NCBI RefSeq assembly: GCF_902729405.1
Contig: NZ_LR746496.1
Coordinates: 2,914,001-2,978,000 of the forward strand
From: Acididesulfobacillus acetoxydans
GTDB taxonomy: Bacteria; Bacillota; Desulfitobacteriia; Desulfitobacteriales; Desulfitobacteriaceae
Direction: 5' to 3'
Length of the DNA stretch: 64,000 nt
Numbering within the stretch: position 1 is the first letter of the stretch; each line of letters opens with the position of its first letter. The notes under the pieces are model-generated. The model did no database searches. It had not been told where the DNA came from and saw nothing but the letters and a program-made list of their open reading frames with translations. Shown here piece after piece: positions 1-7,452 of this stretch. A program made the translations under genes and the position numbers.

Positions 1-1503
1 CTCACTCAGTTTTTGTACACTCAACTCCAGCCGGCTCTTCAAAGCGGATTTTCCCGGATCCCGGGACGATAAATCCAAGTAATTAAGCGCCAGCAAACCC
101 GCTTGCCCTTCCTGTCCCAGTTTAGCCAGCCACGGGCTAATTTCGCTTAAGAGTTCTTTGTTGGTCATGGTCCGGTTCAGGGTAGCGGGCAGATCACTGA
201 CCGCCTGCAATTCCCGGCGCAGATTTGACTCGCTGCTTCCCGGATTCCCGGCACGGTAACTTTGCCAGAAAGCCGAGGTGAGCTGAAGGAAATAGGGATT
301 GCCGCTGTCGTTAAGCAGGCTTTGACTCGAATAAAGACAAAATCGGCGGAAAGCCGCCACGCTTCCTATCCCCCGCCTGGCTTGGATCGCTAGAGTGAAA
401 GCCTCCTCGGGATTGTAAGAGCCGGGATTCCAGAGATACTGTCCAATGGTGCTGAGGGCTACTTTCGAAGCTTGGGGTTGGATCATGGGGTTAGCCAGCA
501 TTCCGCTTGCCTGAGCCGAAAGAGCGGGAGAACGGTTTTCCACGGGTCCCATGAATAACTGGGGAGCCTTTTTCTGCACGTAGGTGTAGTCATTGACGGG
601 ATAATTGTCCCAGATCAGCGGTTTTCGGCCTAAGAATTGCCCAGCTTTTTCAGCCTGACTGCCGGATATTTCTTTGTTCAAAACCCACTGGCCCGTCCAA
701 ATCACTTGAATCGAAGGGTTGAGCCGGGAACGAAGGGTGCGCCAATAGGCGCTGTCCTTCAAGCCGTAATAGTCGGTGGGGGCAAACCACAATCTGAAGT
801 TCGGGTCTTTTCCTTGTTCATCGCGCAGCACTTTATCGGCTAGGTCAACGTGAGCGCGCGGATAATCCGAGCCGTATACCCTTTGATCCGCGCTCTTCAG
901 AGTGTGTTCCACATCGTCAAAAGACAGCATAAACGTCTCTACACCGATGGAACGCAGTTGATCGATTTTGCTTTCCAAACGTTGCACCTCTTGGGCCGAC
1001 GAGAAGGTAATCGAGTCGGAGATCATTTTTCCCGTCAAGGATCCGGAAAGAGGTACCGGAATTCCCGGTGAGAGGGAATAAACAAACCAAATCCCATTTT
1101 TCTTGGCCGTTTGCACGACCGTCTTTAGCTGTTGAATTCCAGCCTCCGGATAGAGTTCTCCCCACTTGGCTCGCTGATAGGGATCATCTTTGGGAGCATA
1201 AAGATAGGTATTGAAATGGTTTTGTCCCATGAACTCCAGCATGCTGACGCGCTGGGCCATAGTCCAAGGCTGACCGTAGAAGCCTTCAATGACTCCCCGG
1301 ATGGCAAAAGCGTCGGCAGGGGCTGACGGCTCTGTCTCGGAGCCAGGAGCTTTCGGACCTGTCCCGCCGTTATTTCCCGTTGAATCGGACCAACCCGGCG
1401 GATGTGTGTTCTGCCGGGTATACCAGGTATGCAGGGCCAGGGTTCCCGCGCCCAGGAGCAGAACCATGGCAAGGAAAAGAATCGATAGACCTTTTCTCTT
1501 CAA
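1..1503 (-). CDS. GH84-type beta-N-acetylglucosaminidase, C-terminus beyond window
   Basis: 501 codons are visible and the frame is still open at base 1, so the C-terminus is missing. The start is taken as TTG at 1503, behind an AAAGGTGG ribosome site; an ATG at 1467 is the alternative. Residues 5-20 form a hydrophobic signal or anchor, followed by a Gly/Pro/Thr-rich linker. The catalytic domain opens at R69 with RGVIEGFYGQPW, a hallmark of family 84 (O-GlcNAcase/hyaluronidase-like) enzymes. The paired aspartates of the family appear at D196-D197 in LSFDDVEHT. The enzyme should hydrolyse terminal N-acetylglucosamine outside the membrane by substrate-assisted catalysis. Family assignment is firm; the natural substrate is not known. 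Confidence 0.85.
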   Translation of the reverse strand, partial: MKRKGLSILFLAMVLLLGAGTLALHTWYTRQNTHPPGWSDSTGNNGGTGPKAPGSETEPSAPADAFAIRGVIEGFYGQPWTMAQRVSMLEFMGQNHFNTYLYAPKDDPYQRAKWGELYPEAGIQQLKTVVQTAKKNGIWFVYSLSPGIPVPLSGSLTGKMISDSITFSSAQEVQRLESKIDQLRSIGVETFMLSFDDVEHTLKSADQRVYGSDYPRAHVDLADKVLRDEQGKDPNFRLWFAPTDYYGLKDSAYWRTLRSRLNPSIQVIWTGQWVLNKEISGSQAEKAGQFLGRKPLIWDNYPVNDYTYVQKKAPQLFMGPVENRSPALSAQASGMLANPMIQPQASKVALSTIGQYLWNPGSYNPEEAFTLAIQARRGIGSVAAFRRFCLYSSQSLLNDSGNPYFLQLTSAFWQSYRAGNPGSSESNLRRELQAVSDLPATLNRTMTNKELLSEISPWLAKLGQEGQAGLLALNYLDLSSRDPGKSALKSRLELSVQKLSE

Positions 1504-1679
1504 TGCAACGGTCCCCACCTTTCCTTATCGGCATTGGTTTCGATTGTCAGCCCAAGCGAGACCCGCAAGCAAAACCGCCGCACTACTCGTCAACGTCATT
1601 ATTGCTTATCAACCTGCGAATCGGCGTAAAATCTTGGCCCTTTGTGGGAATAATAATCGCAAAGGAGTTGAGCTTTAGC

Positions 1680-1769
1680 ATGAATGAACTATTGGACTTC
1701 GTGGCCGGATACTTTTTGGTCCTGCCCGAGACTGCGTCTGCCGTCTATAATTTGCTGTCACATCGGTAA
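1680..1769 (+). CDS. Possible 29-aa small protein
   Basis: ATG at 1680 follows an AAAGGAG motif by about 12 nt. The peptide begins MNELLDFVAGYFLVLP and is partly hydrophobic. It resembles no family I recognise. It may be a small membrane peptide or chance; support is only the ribosome site and the isolated position. Confidence 0.2.
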   Translation: MNELLDFVAGYFLVLPETASAVYNLLSHR

Positions 1770-1978
1770 CGAAACATTCAAGAACTATCTATTCAGATTC
1801 CCCTGAAAAAGTCCGTATTTTATAACATCCAGCCAACGCCTCCGCTGGTAAACCCTTTATTCATGCGGGTTTGGTTGGATATCTTTGGCCGAAATTTCTT
1901 CGAATTAGCAGTTTTCCAGGGGACTCTATTTACAAAGCAGAGCGAAAAATGCGCGAAAACTTTTTCGTAAGATTACTT

Positions 1979-2035
1979 ACTCAAAGGAGACTGCTTTCTC
2001 AAAGGAGACTGCAAGGAGACTGCTTTCTCAAAGGA
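1979..2035 (+). repeat. Short direct repeats containing AAGGAG
   Basis: The unit CTCAAAGGAGACTGCTTT recurs about three times, one copy shortened, ending 38 nt before the start of the 2073 gene. Each copy contains a Shine-Dalgarno-like AAGGAG that is not followed by a start codon. Confidence 0.6.
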
Positions 2036-2072
2036 CAAAAAAGAAATTCCCCTTTGGAAGGAGTGACTCTTC

Positions 2073-2273
2073 ATGGAGTGTAATGTTGGAACCACAGAAA
2101 GGGTTATCAGAATTGCGGCCGGAATTGTCATTTTGCTCGCCGGCCTGGTCTATCGCAATTGGTGGGGAATTGTCGGTTTGGCCCCTCTGATCACCGGAGC
2201 CATCGCTTACTGCCCGGTCAGCAAAATTTTAGGGATTAATACGTGCAAGCCGCGGGAGGAAACGAGCAAATAA
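2073..2273 (+). CDS. DUF2892 (YgaP-like) small membrane protein
   Basis: This 66-residue protein starts at ATG 2073 behind GAAGGAG. Its N-terminus (MECNVGTTERVIRIAAGI) and the later GLAPLITGAIAYCPVSKILGI pattern match the DUF2892 family, the inner-membrane part found in YgaP-type rhodanese proteins and as stand-alone proteins. Two hydrophobic segments at about 13-28 and 31-46 predict a membrane hairpin. Conserved cysteines are C3, near C47 and near C58. No rhodanese domain or partner gene is adjacent. Function is unknown; family assignment is fairly secure. Confidence 0.75.
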   Translation: MECNVGTTERVIRIAAGIVILLAGLVYRNWWGIVGLAPLITGAIAYCPVSKILGINTCKPREETSK

Positions 2274-2338
2274 GCCCGGTCTCCCAAATGAGCCCCCGAT
2301 CTCCCATGTGAGCCCCCGATCTGCCAAATAAGCCGGGC
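2268..2338. repeat. 20-bp tandem repeat overlapping a stop codon
   Basis: About 3.5 copies of a 20-bp unit (core TGAGCCCCCGATCTCCCA) begin inside the stop codon of the 2073 gene and run to the end of queE. The outer units contain GCCCGG and CCGGGC, which could pair, so the array may act as a weak bidirectional terminator. Confidence 0.6.
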
Positions 2339-2339
2339 C

Positions 2340-2960
2340 TCACCGAACCCCGATCAATTTATGCATTTGCACCATCAACCGGCAGAACGGATATTCCAGG
2401 ACCATCTGAAAAGCCTTTTCCACCATCTCAGGGCGAACATTTTCCGGTGAGAGAAAGATCAATGGCTCTTGACGCCTGTGCTCTTGACGCGTGTAAAATT
2501 TCCGAATAACCTCCGGCCGGAAAGCCTCGTCGACAACAAACTTGTATTCACCCACCCTTTCCGGCAGTGATGGATGAACCGCATAACCGCTTTCCTCTTT
2601 GGGAGAAACCGTCAGCCAAATGTCCGGGGGGTAACTTTCCCGCCAGGGTTGTGTTCCATTTGTTTCAACGTGGATTTTCTTCCCTGCGTGCTGCAAAGCA
2701 GCAAACAATCCGTTCAGGTCGTGAAGTAAAGGTTCGCCCCCCGTAACAATAACGTGTTCGAGGTGAATTTCTGCCAGAATTTCCTTTGCCGTCAGGTTGC
2801 TCGCTTTCCCTGACCAAGCCTCTTTCGTGTCGCACCACCCGCATCTCAGATTGCATCCTTGCAGGCGCACAAAGGCGGCCGGAATCCCGGTCCAGATACC
2901 CTCACCCTGGATGCTCTCGAATATTTCGCTGACAGGGTACGATTCAGTCAACAGGCACAT
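2340..2960 (-). CDS. queE: 7-carboxy-7-deazaguanine synthase QueE
   Basis: A radical-SAM enzyme of queuosine and 7-deazapurine synthesis that converts 6-carboxy-tetrahydropterin to 7-carboxy-7-deazaguanine. The iron-sulfur motif CNLRCGWC (CxxxCxxC) lies near residue 35, preceded by the family signature FESIQGEGIWTG, and VTGGEPLLH is the SAM-binding motif. Length (206 aa) is normal. The start overlaps the end of queD by 17 bases, so the two are translationally coupled. It is the last gene of the queC-queD-queE group; queF is absent from the window. Confidence 0.93.
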   Translation of the reverse strand: MCLLTESYPVSEIFESIQGEGIWTGIPAAFVRLQGCNLRCGWCDTKEAWSGKASNLTAKEILAEIHLEHVIVTGGEPLLHDLNGLFAALQHAGKKIHVETNGTQPWRESYPPDIWLTVSPKEESGYAVHPSLPERVGEYKFVVDEAFRPEVIRKFYTRQEHRRQEPLIFLSPENVRPEMVEKAFQMVLEYPFCRLMVQMHKLIGVR

Positions 2961-3333
2961 CCCTTTCGTCTATCTCCACATAGGAAGTGGGCGTTTCGTA
3001 CAACCTGATGAATTTGACGGGCAGCCCGGCCCGGCGGAGCACGCTGACCGCCCAAACAGAAATATTTTCCGCCGTGGTGCGGAAAGGCAAGACCTCATTG
3101 AGGAATTGATGGTCTAACCTATTAATTATTTCGGTTTTGACCACCTGTTTTAACTCTCCAAAGTCCAAAACCATCCCGTCATCTGAGGCACCCGGCCGCT
3201 CCAAAATAGTTCCGCAGACCCCTACCTGCAGCTTATACGTGTGCCCGTGGATATTTCCGCAGTGTCCATGGTGACCCTCCAGTCTATGAGCCGCATCAAA
3301 GGTAAATTCTTTGACAATGGTAGCAAACGCCAT
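2944..3333 (-). CDS. queD: 6-carboxy-5,6,7,8-tetrahydropterin synthase QueD
   Basis: This 129-residue protein of the 6-pyruvoyl-tetrahydropterin synthase family makes carboxytetrahydropterin from dihydroneopterin triphosphate. Zinc-binding histidines are visible in FDAAHRL (near residue 15) and in HCGNIHGHTY (near residues 25-34), which also carries the catalytic cysteine. It lies between queC and queE in the same direction. Confidence 0.93.
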   Translation of the reverse strand: MAFATIVKEFTFDAAHRLEGHHGHCGNIHGHTYKLQVGVCGTILERPGASDDGMVLDFGELKQVVKTEIINRLDHQFLNEVLPFRTTAENISVWAVSVLRRAGLPVKFIRLYETPTSYVEIDERDVPVD

Positions 3334-3510
3334 TCACTTTAACCTCCGCCAAGAATGTTTACCGATAGGACTAAGCTGTCCCACCGTCAAGAGTTGAGAC
3401 TGAGACGGTCGCGCCCGTAAGACTGTCCCATCCGCACTTTATGCGCGAGGTCATTTTTCCGGAACCAGTGAATTTCCCTCGCCTGCGCTTTAGGCTAAGG
3501 GGCAGGAGCT

Positions 3511-4224
3511 TCAGGGATAAAATGGCCGCGCACCGGAAGACACGGCCTTATAGGGTATCGGATCCTTATACCCGGCCTCCCGAAAAGCCTTAAGCCTCAA
3601 GGTGCAGCTGTCGCAAGTGCCGCAGGCCAGATCTTCACCCTTGTAACAGGTCCAGGTCAGCCCATAATCAACACCTAATTTAATACCGAGTTTTATCTCA
3701 GCTGACTTCGTCATGTGGATAAGCGGAGTACGGATGCTGATTTTCCTGCCATCCTGAACGGCGCACACGGTGCCCATGTTAATGGCCTTTTCCATAGCGT
3801 CTATGAATTCCTGCCTGCAATCTACGTACCCGGAGTAATCAACTTCGCTGACACCGATGAAAACATCCTGAGAGCCGATCGCTTCGGCATAAGAAGCCGC
3901 AAAGGACAAGAAGATCATGTTGCGTGCGGGAACATAGGTGATAGGAATCCTGCCCTTGTCAGGCTCGTTCTCCGGTACCTCAAGGTACTTGTCCGTCAAA
4001 GCGGAACCGCCCCAGGCATCCATGTTAGTCCTGACAACAATATGCTCTTTGACACCCGCTTTTTGAGCGACTGCTCTGGCGCATTCAAGTTCCCTGACGT
4101 GCCGCTGGCCATAATCAAATGAGATGGCATGGAGTTCAAAACCCTCGGATTTAGCCATGTAGAGAACCGTTGACGAATCCATCCCTCCGGACAACAAAAC
4201 GACTGCCCTTTTCAAACCGACCAT
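3511..4224 (-). CDS. queC: 7-cyano-7-deazaguanine synthase QueC
   Basis: An ATP-dependent ligase-type enzyme that converts 7-carboxy-7-deazaguanine to preQ0. The PP-loop [17 protein letters not shown] is at about residues 9-25, and the C-terminal zinc site CGTCDSC is present. At 237 aa it is a little longer than average. The ATG at 4224 has AAAGG directly against it, so a TTG at 4215 (start LKRAVVLL) is a realistic alternative start. No preQ1 riboswitch is seen upstream. It heads the queuosine gene group, separated from queD by 177 bases. Confidence 0.93.
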   Translation of the reverse strand: MVGLKRAVVLLSGGMDSSTVLYMAKSEGFELHAISFDYGQRHVRELECARAVAQKAGVKEHIVVRTNMDAWGGSALTDKYLEVPENEPDKGRIPITYVPARNMIFLSFAASYAEAIGSQDVFIGVSEVDYSGYVDCRQEFIDAMEKAINMGTVCAVQDGRKISIRTPLIHMTKSAEIKLGIKLGVDYGLTWTCYKGEDLACGTCDSCTLRLKAFREAGYKDPIPYKAVSSGARPFYP

Positions 4225-4261
4225 CCTTTGCTCTTCCGATTCTGGATTTACATCCTATTAT

Positions 4262-4330
4262 AGCATGTAGAAGTATGGCTTTGCATCCCGGTCCTCGACG
4301 GTTTCCTCGGCTCACAACAGCACGCTTGAC
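4262..4330 (-). promoter_or_regulatory. GEMM-like (c-di-GMP-I riboswitch-like) motif upstream of queC
   Basis: On the minus strand the stretch GGGATGCAAAGCCA (4289-4276), preceded by GAGGAAACC, resembles the conserved core of GEMM-I aptamers (GGGACGCAAAGCC after GCAAACC). The hairpin between the two blocks is short and the expected receptor stem afterwards is poor. A TATAAT (about 4263-4258) lies just downstream, so the segment could instead be upstream promoter DNA. Treat as a resemblance only. Confidence 0.25.
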
Positions 4331-4419
4331 TTACCCATGGAAACCCTACCGTTATCGTTTATCCATACGCATGGCAACGCAGGTCTAACGGTCTCCCGTC
4401 AGGCCCGCCGCCATCACGC

Positions 4420-5118
4420 TTAATCACCCGAATTCAGAGCCAACGGTCCGCTATCGTCTGCTCGCGTGATTCTGTCAGAAACACTGAAGCGTTCCCCATC
4501 TATCAGCCCCTGTGCATAGGCATCCGCGCGGCCCTGGTACGGCGTACCGGTATTGATGAAACGGGTGAATTTTTTCGCGTTAAAGGCGTCCGTTACTTCC
4601 TGGTCTTTCACGAGAACAAGGCCCCAGGCTTGATTGGCCTTTTTCTGTTCCTCAAACTTTTGCCGGAGACCTTTAATAAAACCTAAAGCATAATCGTTTT
4701 CAATTCCCTTGGTGCTGAAGCCATAACTTCTATGCTGATATTTCAACCTTCTGGTGGCGCTCGCAATGCAATCAAGCGCGTACTCCAGAACAATGTTACA
4801 AACCGTAATATCCTCTTCTCTGCCAAAAAAGACCACTGTATGCGTACGGTCAGTCTGGAAATAGAGATAACAACCGAAATTGTCGGCGATCAGTCCGGCC
4901 AGTCTCGCCTTCCATTTAGCCTTTGTAAAAGTGACTTGAGTCACGTTGTCTTTGATATCACTGTTGACAGCCGTAAATTCTTTAACTGCTTTAAGCGACA
5001 ACTTATGTTTGACAAGAAGTTCCTGCGCTTTGAGCATGGCTAACTCCGCCTCATAGGAATTACTGCTTTGACTTAAAGCCAACAATTTCTTGATTTTCTC
5101 TATGATTTTGGCATCCAC
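4420..5118 (-). CDS. DUF2786 domain protein
   Basis: This 232-residue protein starts with the DUF2786 signature (MDAKIIEKIKKLLALSQS..EAELAMLKAQELL), a short helical domain found in phage- and plasmid-linked as well as chromosomal proteins. The remainder (about 60-232) is of mixed alpha/beta character with no catalytic motif I recognise. It is monocistronic, with spacers on both sides. Function unknown. The family is often found on mobile DNA, so horizontal origin is possible but not shown. Confidence 0.8.
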   Translation of the reverse strand: MDAKIIEKIKKLLALSQSSNSYEAELAMLKAQELLVKHKLSLKAVKEFTAVNSDIKDNVTQVTFTKAKWKARLAGLIADNFGCYLYFQTDRTHTVVFFGREEDITVCNIVLEYALDCIASATRRLKYQHRSYGFSTKGIENDYALGFIKGLRQKFEEQKKANQAWGLVLVKDQEVTDAFNAKKFTRFINTGTPYQGRADAYAQGLIDGERFSVSDRITRADDSGPLALNSGD

Positions 5119-5503
5119 ATCAATGCCTCCTCCGGAAAAGTATCAACTGGACCTCGCCAACGACGGAGACATCGTTCTGTGCTTAAACCTTCCGACTCAC
5201 CGGTTGCCAACAGGCAACCAACCGTCGGCTTCCTTAACTCGTCCAATGGCTCCCTCCCATCTCCCTTGCTAACCCACTACAGCTTATCTTTTTTTGTCCG
5301 ACGGATCAAGTACCCGCCCCTGCCACCCTGCCATTAAGTGCCTCAAGGACCTGCCTGAGAACTTGGCAATTCACGGCTTGCCCCCCTCTTTATCTACAAA
5401 AATCATCAATCATCGACCTATTCTCAGAAATTTCTTAGTCTGGACCCTTATGATGAGGCCAGTTGCTTATACCTTTTCCAACAAACCCTGTGTTAAGCAG
5501 ACA

Positions 5504-5546
5504 AAAAAAGTAAGTATCAGATCTGCAAACAATGTTGCAGATCTGA
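5504..5546 (-). terminator. Intrinsic terminator for the 5694-5963 gene
   Basis: A perfect 11-bp inverted repeat (TCAGATCTGCA at 5517-5527, complement at 5536-5546, 8-nt loop). On the minus strand it is followed after 6-8 nt by a run of seven Ts. It lies about 150 bases after the stop of the Gly/Tyr-rich gene. Confidence 0.6.
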
Positions 5547-5569
5547 CCCGAGTGCTCCCTGAGCGCTCT

Positions 5570-5685
5570 GAGGGTATTTATCCTCAAAGGATGGCCGCCT
5601 CCTGAGAATTTCCGTCCCCGGAGAACTGCCACCCCCAGAGAATATCCCCCTCGGAATATCCCCCCTCAGAGGATGTCCGCCTTAA
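5570..5685. repeat. Degenerate ~17-bp tandem repeat array
   Basis: About seven imperfect units built around CCTC-GAGAAT-TCC follow one another between the stop of the Gly/Tyr-rich gene and its terminator, for example CCTCCTGAGAATTTCC and CCCTCGGAATATCC. Unit length varies from 14 to 18 bases. Confidence 0.5.
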
Positions 5686-5693
5686 CAGAGGTA

Positions 5694-5963
5694 TCAGCCC
5701 TTTCCCCGAACCGGCGGCAGCGGTTCCACTCGTTCCCGTGTCACATAATGACGGACAGGATAGTACACTGGATAAGGGACCATTTGCACGTAGCTATAGG
5801 CTCCGGTGAACCCATCATAGCCCGGGTGCAGGCCAGCCCCATAACCTTGCAGATGTCCGTATCCGCGCAAGCCGGTGCCCCAGTCACTGTAGCCCCCAGC
5901 CAGGCCCGCGCCGTAGCCAAAGTGGTGTCCGTATCCCGGACCGCATGCAGGTAATCCGCACAT
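5694..5963 (-). CDS. Gly/Tyr-rich small protein, spore-coat-like
   Basis: This 89-residue protein starts at ATG 5963 behind GGGAGGAAAG. Residues 1-55 are dominated by glycine and tyrosine (YGAGLAGGY, GYGHLQGYGAGLHPGY), then comes a Pro/Tyr/Val segment (VPYPVYYPVRHYV). Such compositions are typical of spore coat or exosporium proteins in Firmicutes. A CATAATAT element about 60 bases upstream resembles a sigma-K -10 box, but no matching -35 is obvious. The coat role is inference from composition. Confidence 0.6.
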   Translation of the reverse strand: MCGLPACGPGYGHHFGYGAGLAGGYSDWGTGLRGYGHLQGYGAGLHPGYDGFTGAYSYVQMVPYPVYYPVRHYVTRERVEPLPPVRGKG

Positions 5964-6113
5964 AACTCTTTCCTCCCTTGCAAGATTTCAAAAATGGGTT
6001 GACGCGTTCTCACTACCATATTATGGGTGTTAGCCTTGATGCGAAACTTGGCTACACCGGTTGCCGTCATCTTGACAAATACAAATATCTGCTTATTTAT
6101 GGTATTTATGTAT

Positions 6114-6317
6114 TTAAAGAGAATCCTCTTTAGGTAATAATGCAACTCTGATCGACACCATATTTTCATAGTATAAGCTAAATGTCAAGCACGCAGACTC
6201 GTGCTTCTTCCGTAAGATTTCCCGCCAGTAGATTCGATATTGTGCCTCGCCCTCAATGACGACCATCTCCAATAAGGGAGTGAAAGTCCTCCCGCCGCTC
6301 GGCAGAAGGACCTTCAT
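6114..6317 (-). CDS. Possible 67-aa hypothetical protein
   Basis: An ATG at 6317 lies 8 nt after a clean AGGAG, giving a peptide that begins MKVLLPSGGRTFTPLLEMV. No domain or membrane segment is recognised. It lies in a 460-base spacer between the Gly/Tyr-rich gene and the divergent YedF-like gene. The ribosome site is the only real support. Confidence 0.35.
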   Translation of the reverse strand: MKVLLPSGGRTFTPLLEMVVIEGEAQYRIYWREILRKKHESACLTFSLYYENMVSIRVALLPKEDSL

Positions 6318-6361
6318 AGAGCATGCTCCTGAATATTTTCCCGAAGATTTCGCCGGGGTTC

Positions 6362-6390
6362 TTCTCATTATCACCTTATAGTGATACAAT
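6362..6390 (+). promoter_or_regulatory. Promoter with overlapping inverted repeat before the DsrE-like gene
   Basis: TACAAT at 6385-6390 is a good -10 box. TTCTCA at 6362-6367, 17 bases upstream, is a weak -35. An inverted repeat ATCAC-6nt-GTGAT (6370-6385) sits in the spacer and touches the -10, placed as a repressor operator would be. Confidence 0.5.
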
Positions 6391-6428
6391 AGATAATATC
6401 ATAGTAATGATAAAAAAGGAGGGTCCGC

Positions 6429-6767
6429 ATGTCTTTCATCTACTTAATCAGCTCGGACACGATCGGTCACCATGAGCCGGCATTGGGGCGGAAGCTTATG
6501 GCAGCCTTTGTCCGCAATCTGGAAAAGGCCGAACAAAAACCAAACCACATCCTTTTTGTGGAGAAGGGGGTCAAGCTTCTCTTGCCGGAATTTTCCGAGC
6601 TCAATGCCCTCAGAGCTCTAGAAAATGACTTTGGGGTAAAACTTCTGGCCTGTGTCACCTGCCTGGATTACTACGGGATCAGGGAGAAGATAGAAATTGG
6701 CCGGGAGTCCAATATGGCGGAGATCATTTCAGTCATGCACTCTGCTCAGAAAGTGATTAACCTATAG
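6429..6767 (+). CDS. Stand-alone YedF-type DsrE-like domain protein
   Basis: This 112-residue protein matches the C-terminal DsrE-like domain of YedF, a sulfurtransferase-like protein linked to selenium metabolism: YLISSDTIGHHEPALGRKLM near the N-terminus, ILFVEKGVKLL in the middle, and the paired-cysteine region CVTCLDYYGIREKI near residue 75. The N-terminal TusA (SirA) domain of full-length YedF is absent. The ATG follows AAAAAAGGAGGG. No selenium gene is adjacent. A sulfur- or selenium-handling role is inferred from the family. Confidence 0.75.
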   Translation: MSFIYLISSDTIGHHEPALGRKLMAAFVRNLEKAEQKPNHILFVEKGVKLLLPEFSELNALRALENDFGVKLLACVTCLDYYGIREKIEIGRESNMAEIISVMHSAQKVINL

Positions 6768-6768
6768 C

Positions 6769-7063
6769 TTGACTTCCTTCCCGCGTTGAAACGGGAGGAT
6801 TCCCAAGTTCCGGCACTCAATATTCGCTGAGTGCTGAACCGGCAGGCCGTACAAGTGGCCTCTATGCAGTCGCCGTTAGGCCGCTGCTTTACTTGTTCCT
6901 TATACTCGAAATTTATACCCTGGCAAGCCTTGCTTCCGGGAACCCTATGGTTTAAGTTTTCAAAGAACCAGGTACTTTTTACCACAAATTTGGCCAATGT
7001 ACATGCATTCCTTTGGGGAAGGGCTCTCAGGCCCGAAATGAATTCCGAGGTTTTCCCGCACAC
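6769..7063 (-). mobile_element. Probable relic of an IS200/IS605-family right end
   Basis: On the minus strand a startless reading frame with a cysteine pair (ATCTACRFS) runs into a TCCCG/CGGGA hairpin (6779-6796), which is followed by GTCAA (6773-6769). A hairpin close to a terminal TCAA is the usual right-end arrangement of IS200/IS605 elements, where guide-RNA scaffolds also lie. No transposase or intact TnpB remains. The call rests on the end structure only. Confidence 0.4.
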
Positions 7064-7274
7064 GTTCTATAAGCAGCCTTCTGTTCGGGAAGAGGCGAAC
7101 TCGAACCGGAGGACTCCAAGAGATTTGGGGCCACTGACCCATCCGGACTCTCCTGCTCTGCGGCTGTAGGGAGGGGCTGGGCATCGGTTAGTTTCTTAGC
7201 CGGCCTTATACCGTACAAACTGCTTGCATCCCGTGTTAGGGGCCGCGTTTAAGCAGGTGTTTCCGCGTGATAAA

Positions 7275-7390
7275 GTTTCCGGGGTTTCGCGGATATAGAT
7301 GTGCATGTTATCCCGTTGAACCCGCTAGGCCATCTCCGAGAAATGCCGGGTTTCGCGGATGCAGATATGCACGCGATACGGTGATGTTCC
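7275..7390. repeat. Imperfect ~38-bp direct repeats upstream of the double-cubane gene
   Basis: Segments beginning GGGGTTTCGCGGATATAGAT (from about 7280) and CGGGTTTCGCGGATGCAGAT (from about 7348) repeat with similar downstream sequence. A weaker third copy may begin near 7391. All lie upstream of the chosen GTG start. Confidence 0.5.
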
Positions 7391-7452
7391 TGAGTTTTAC
7401 CGATACGGATGCGGTCTTGCGAAATCGAGTGAAAAGTTGGGAGGATGAAAGT

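Larger units (their letters stand above)
1504..2072. other. Spacer with one doubtful mini-ORF and short repeats
   Basis: No standard-length gene is visible. It contains a possible 29-codon ORF (1680-1769) and a run of AAGGAG-containing repeats just before the 2073 gene. The rest shows nothing recognisable. Confidence 0.5.
5119..5693. other. Long spacer with a terminator and a degenerate repeat array
   Basis: No convincing gene. The part 5119-5500 shows nothing recognisable. The part 5505-5690 holds a hairpin terminator and a degenerate short repeat array, listed separately. Confidence 0.5.
6768..7452. other. Spacer with decayed mobile-element sequence and imperfect repeats
   Basis: No intact gene. 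The left part carries a hairpin and startless reading frame on the minus strand resembling an IS200/IS605 end. The right part carries two imperfect ~38-bp direct repeats before the double-cubane gene. Confidence 0.5.

Noticed and set aside
1979-2035. Short repeats considered as a CRISPR array
   Set aside because: Units are directly adjacent with no unique spacers of uniform length, and no cas genes are present anywhere in the window.
5294-5605. Plus-strand 103-codon open frame
   Set aside because: No ribosome site, no protein-like composition, and it runs across the terminator hairpin and repeat array.
7100-7200. GGCCACTG resembling part of a cobalamin riboswitch
   Set aside because: The B12 box (AGCCAGGAGACC-like) and the other conserved helices are missing.
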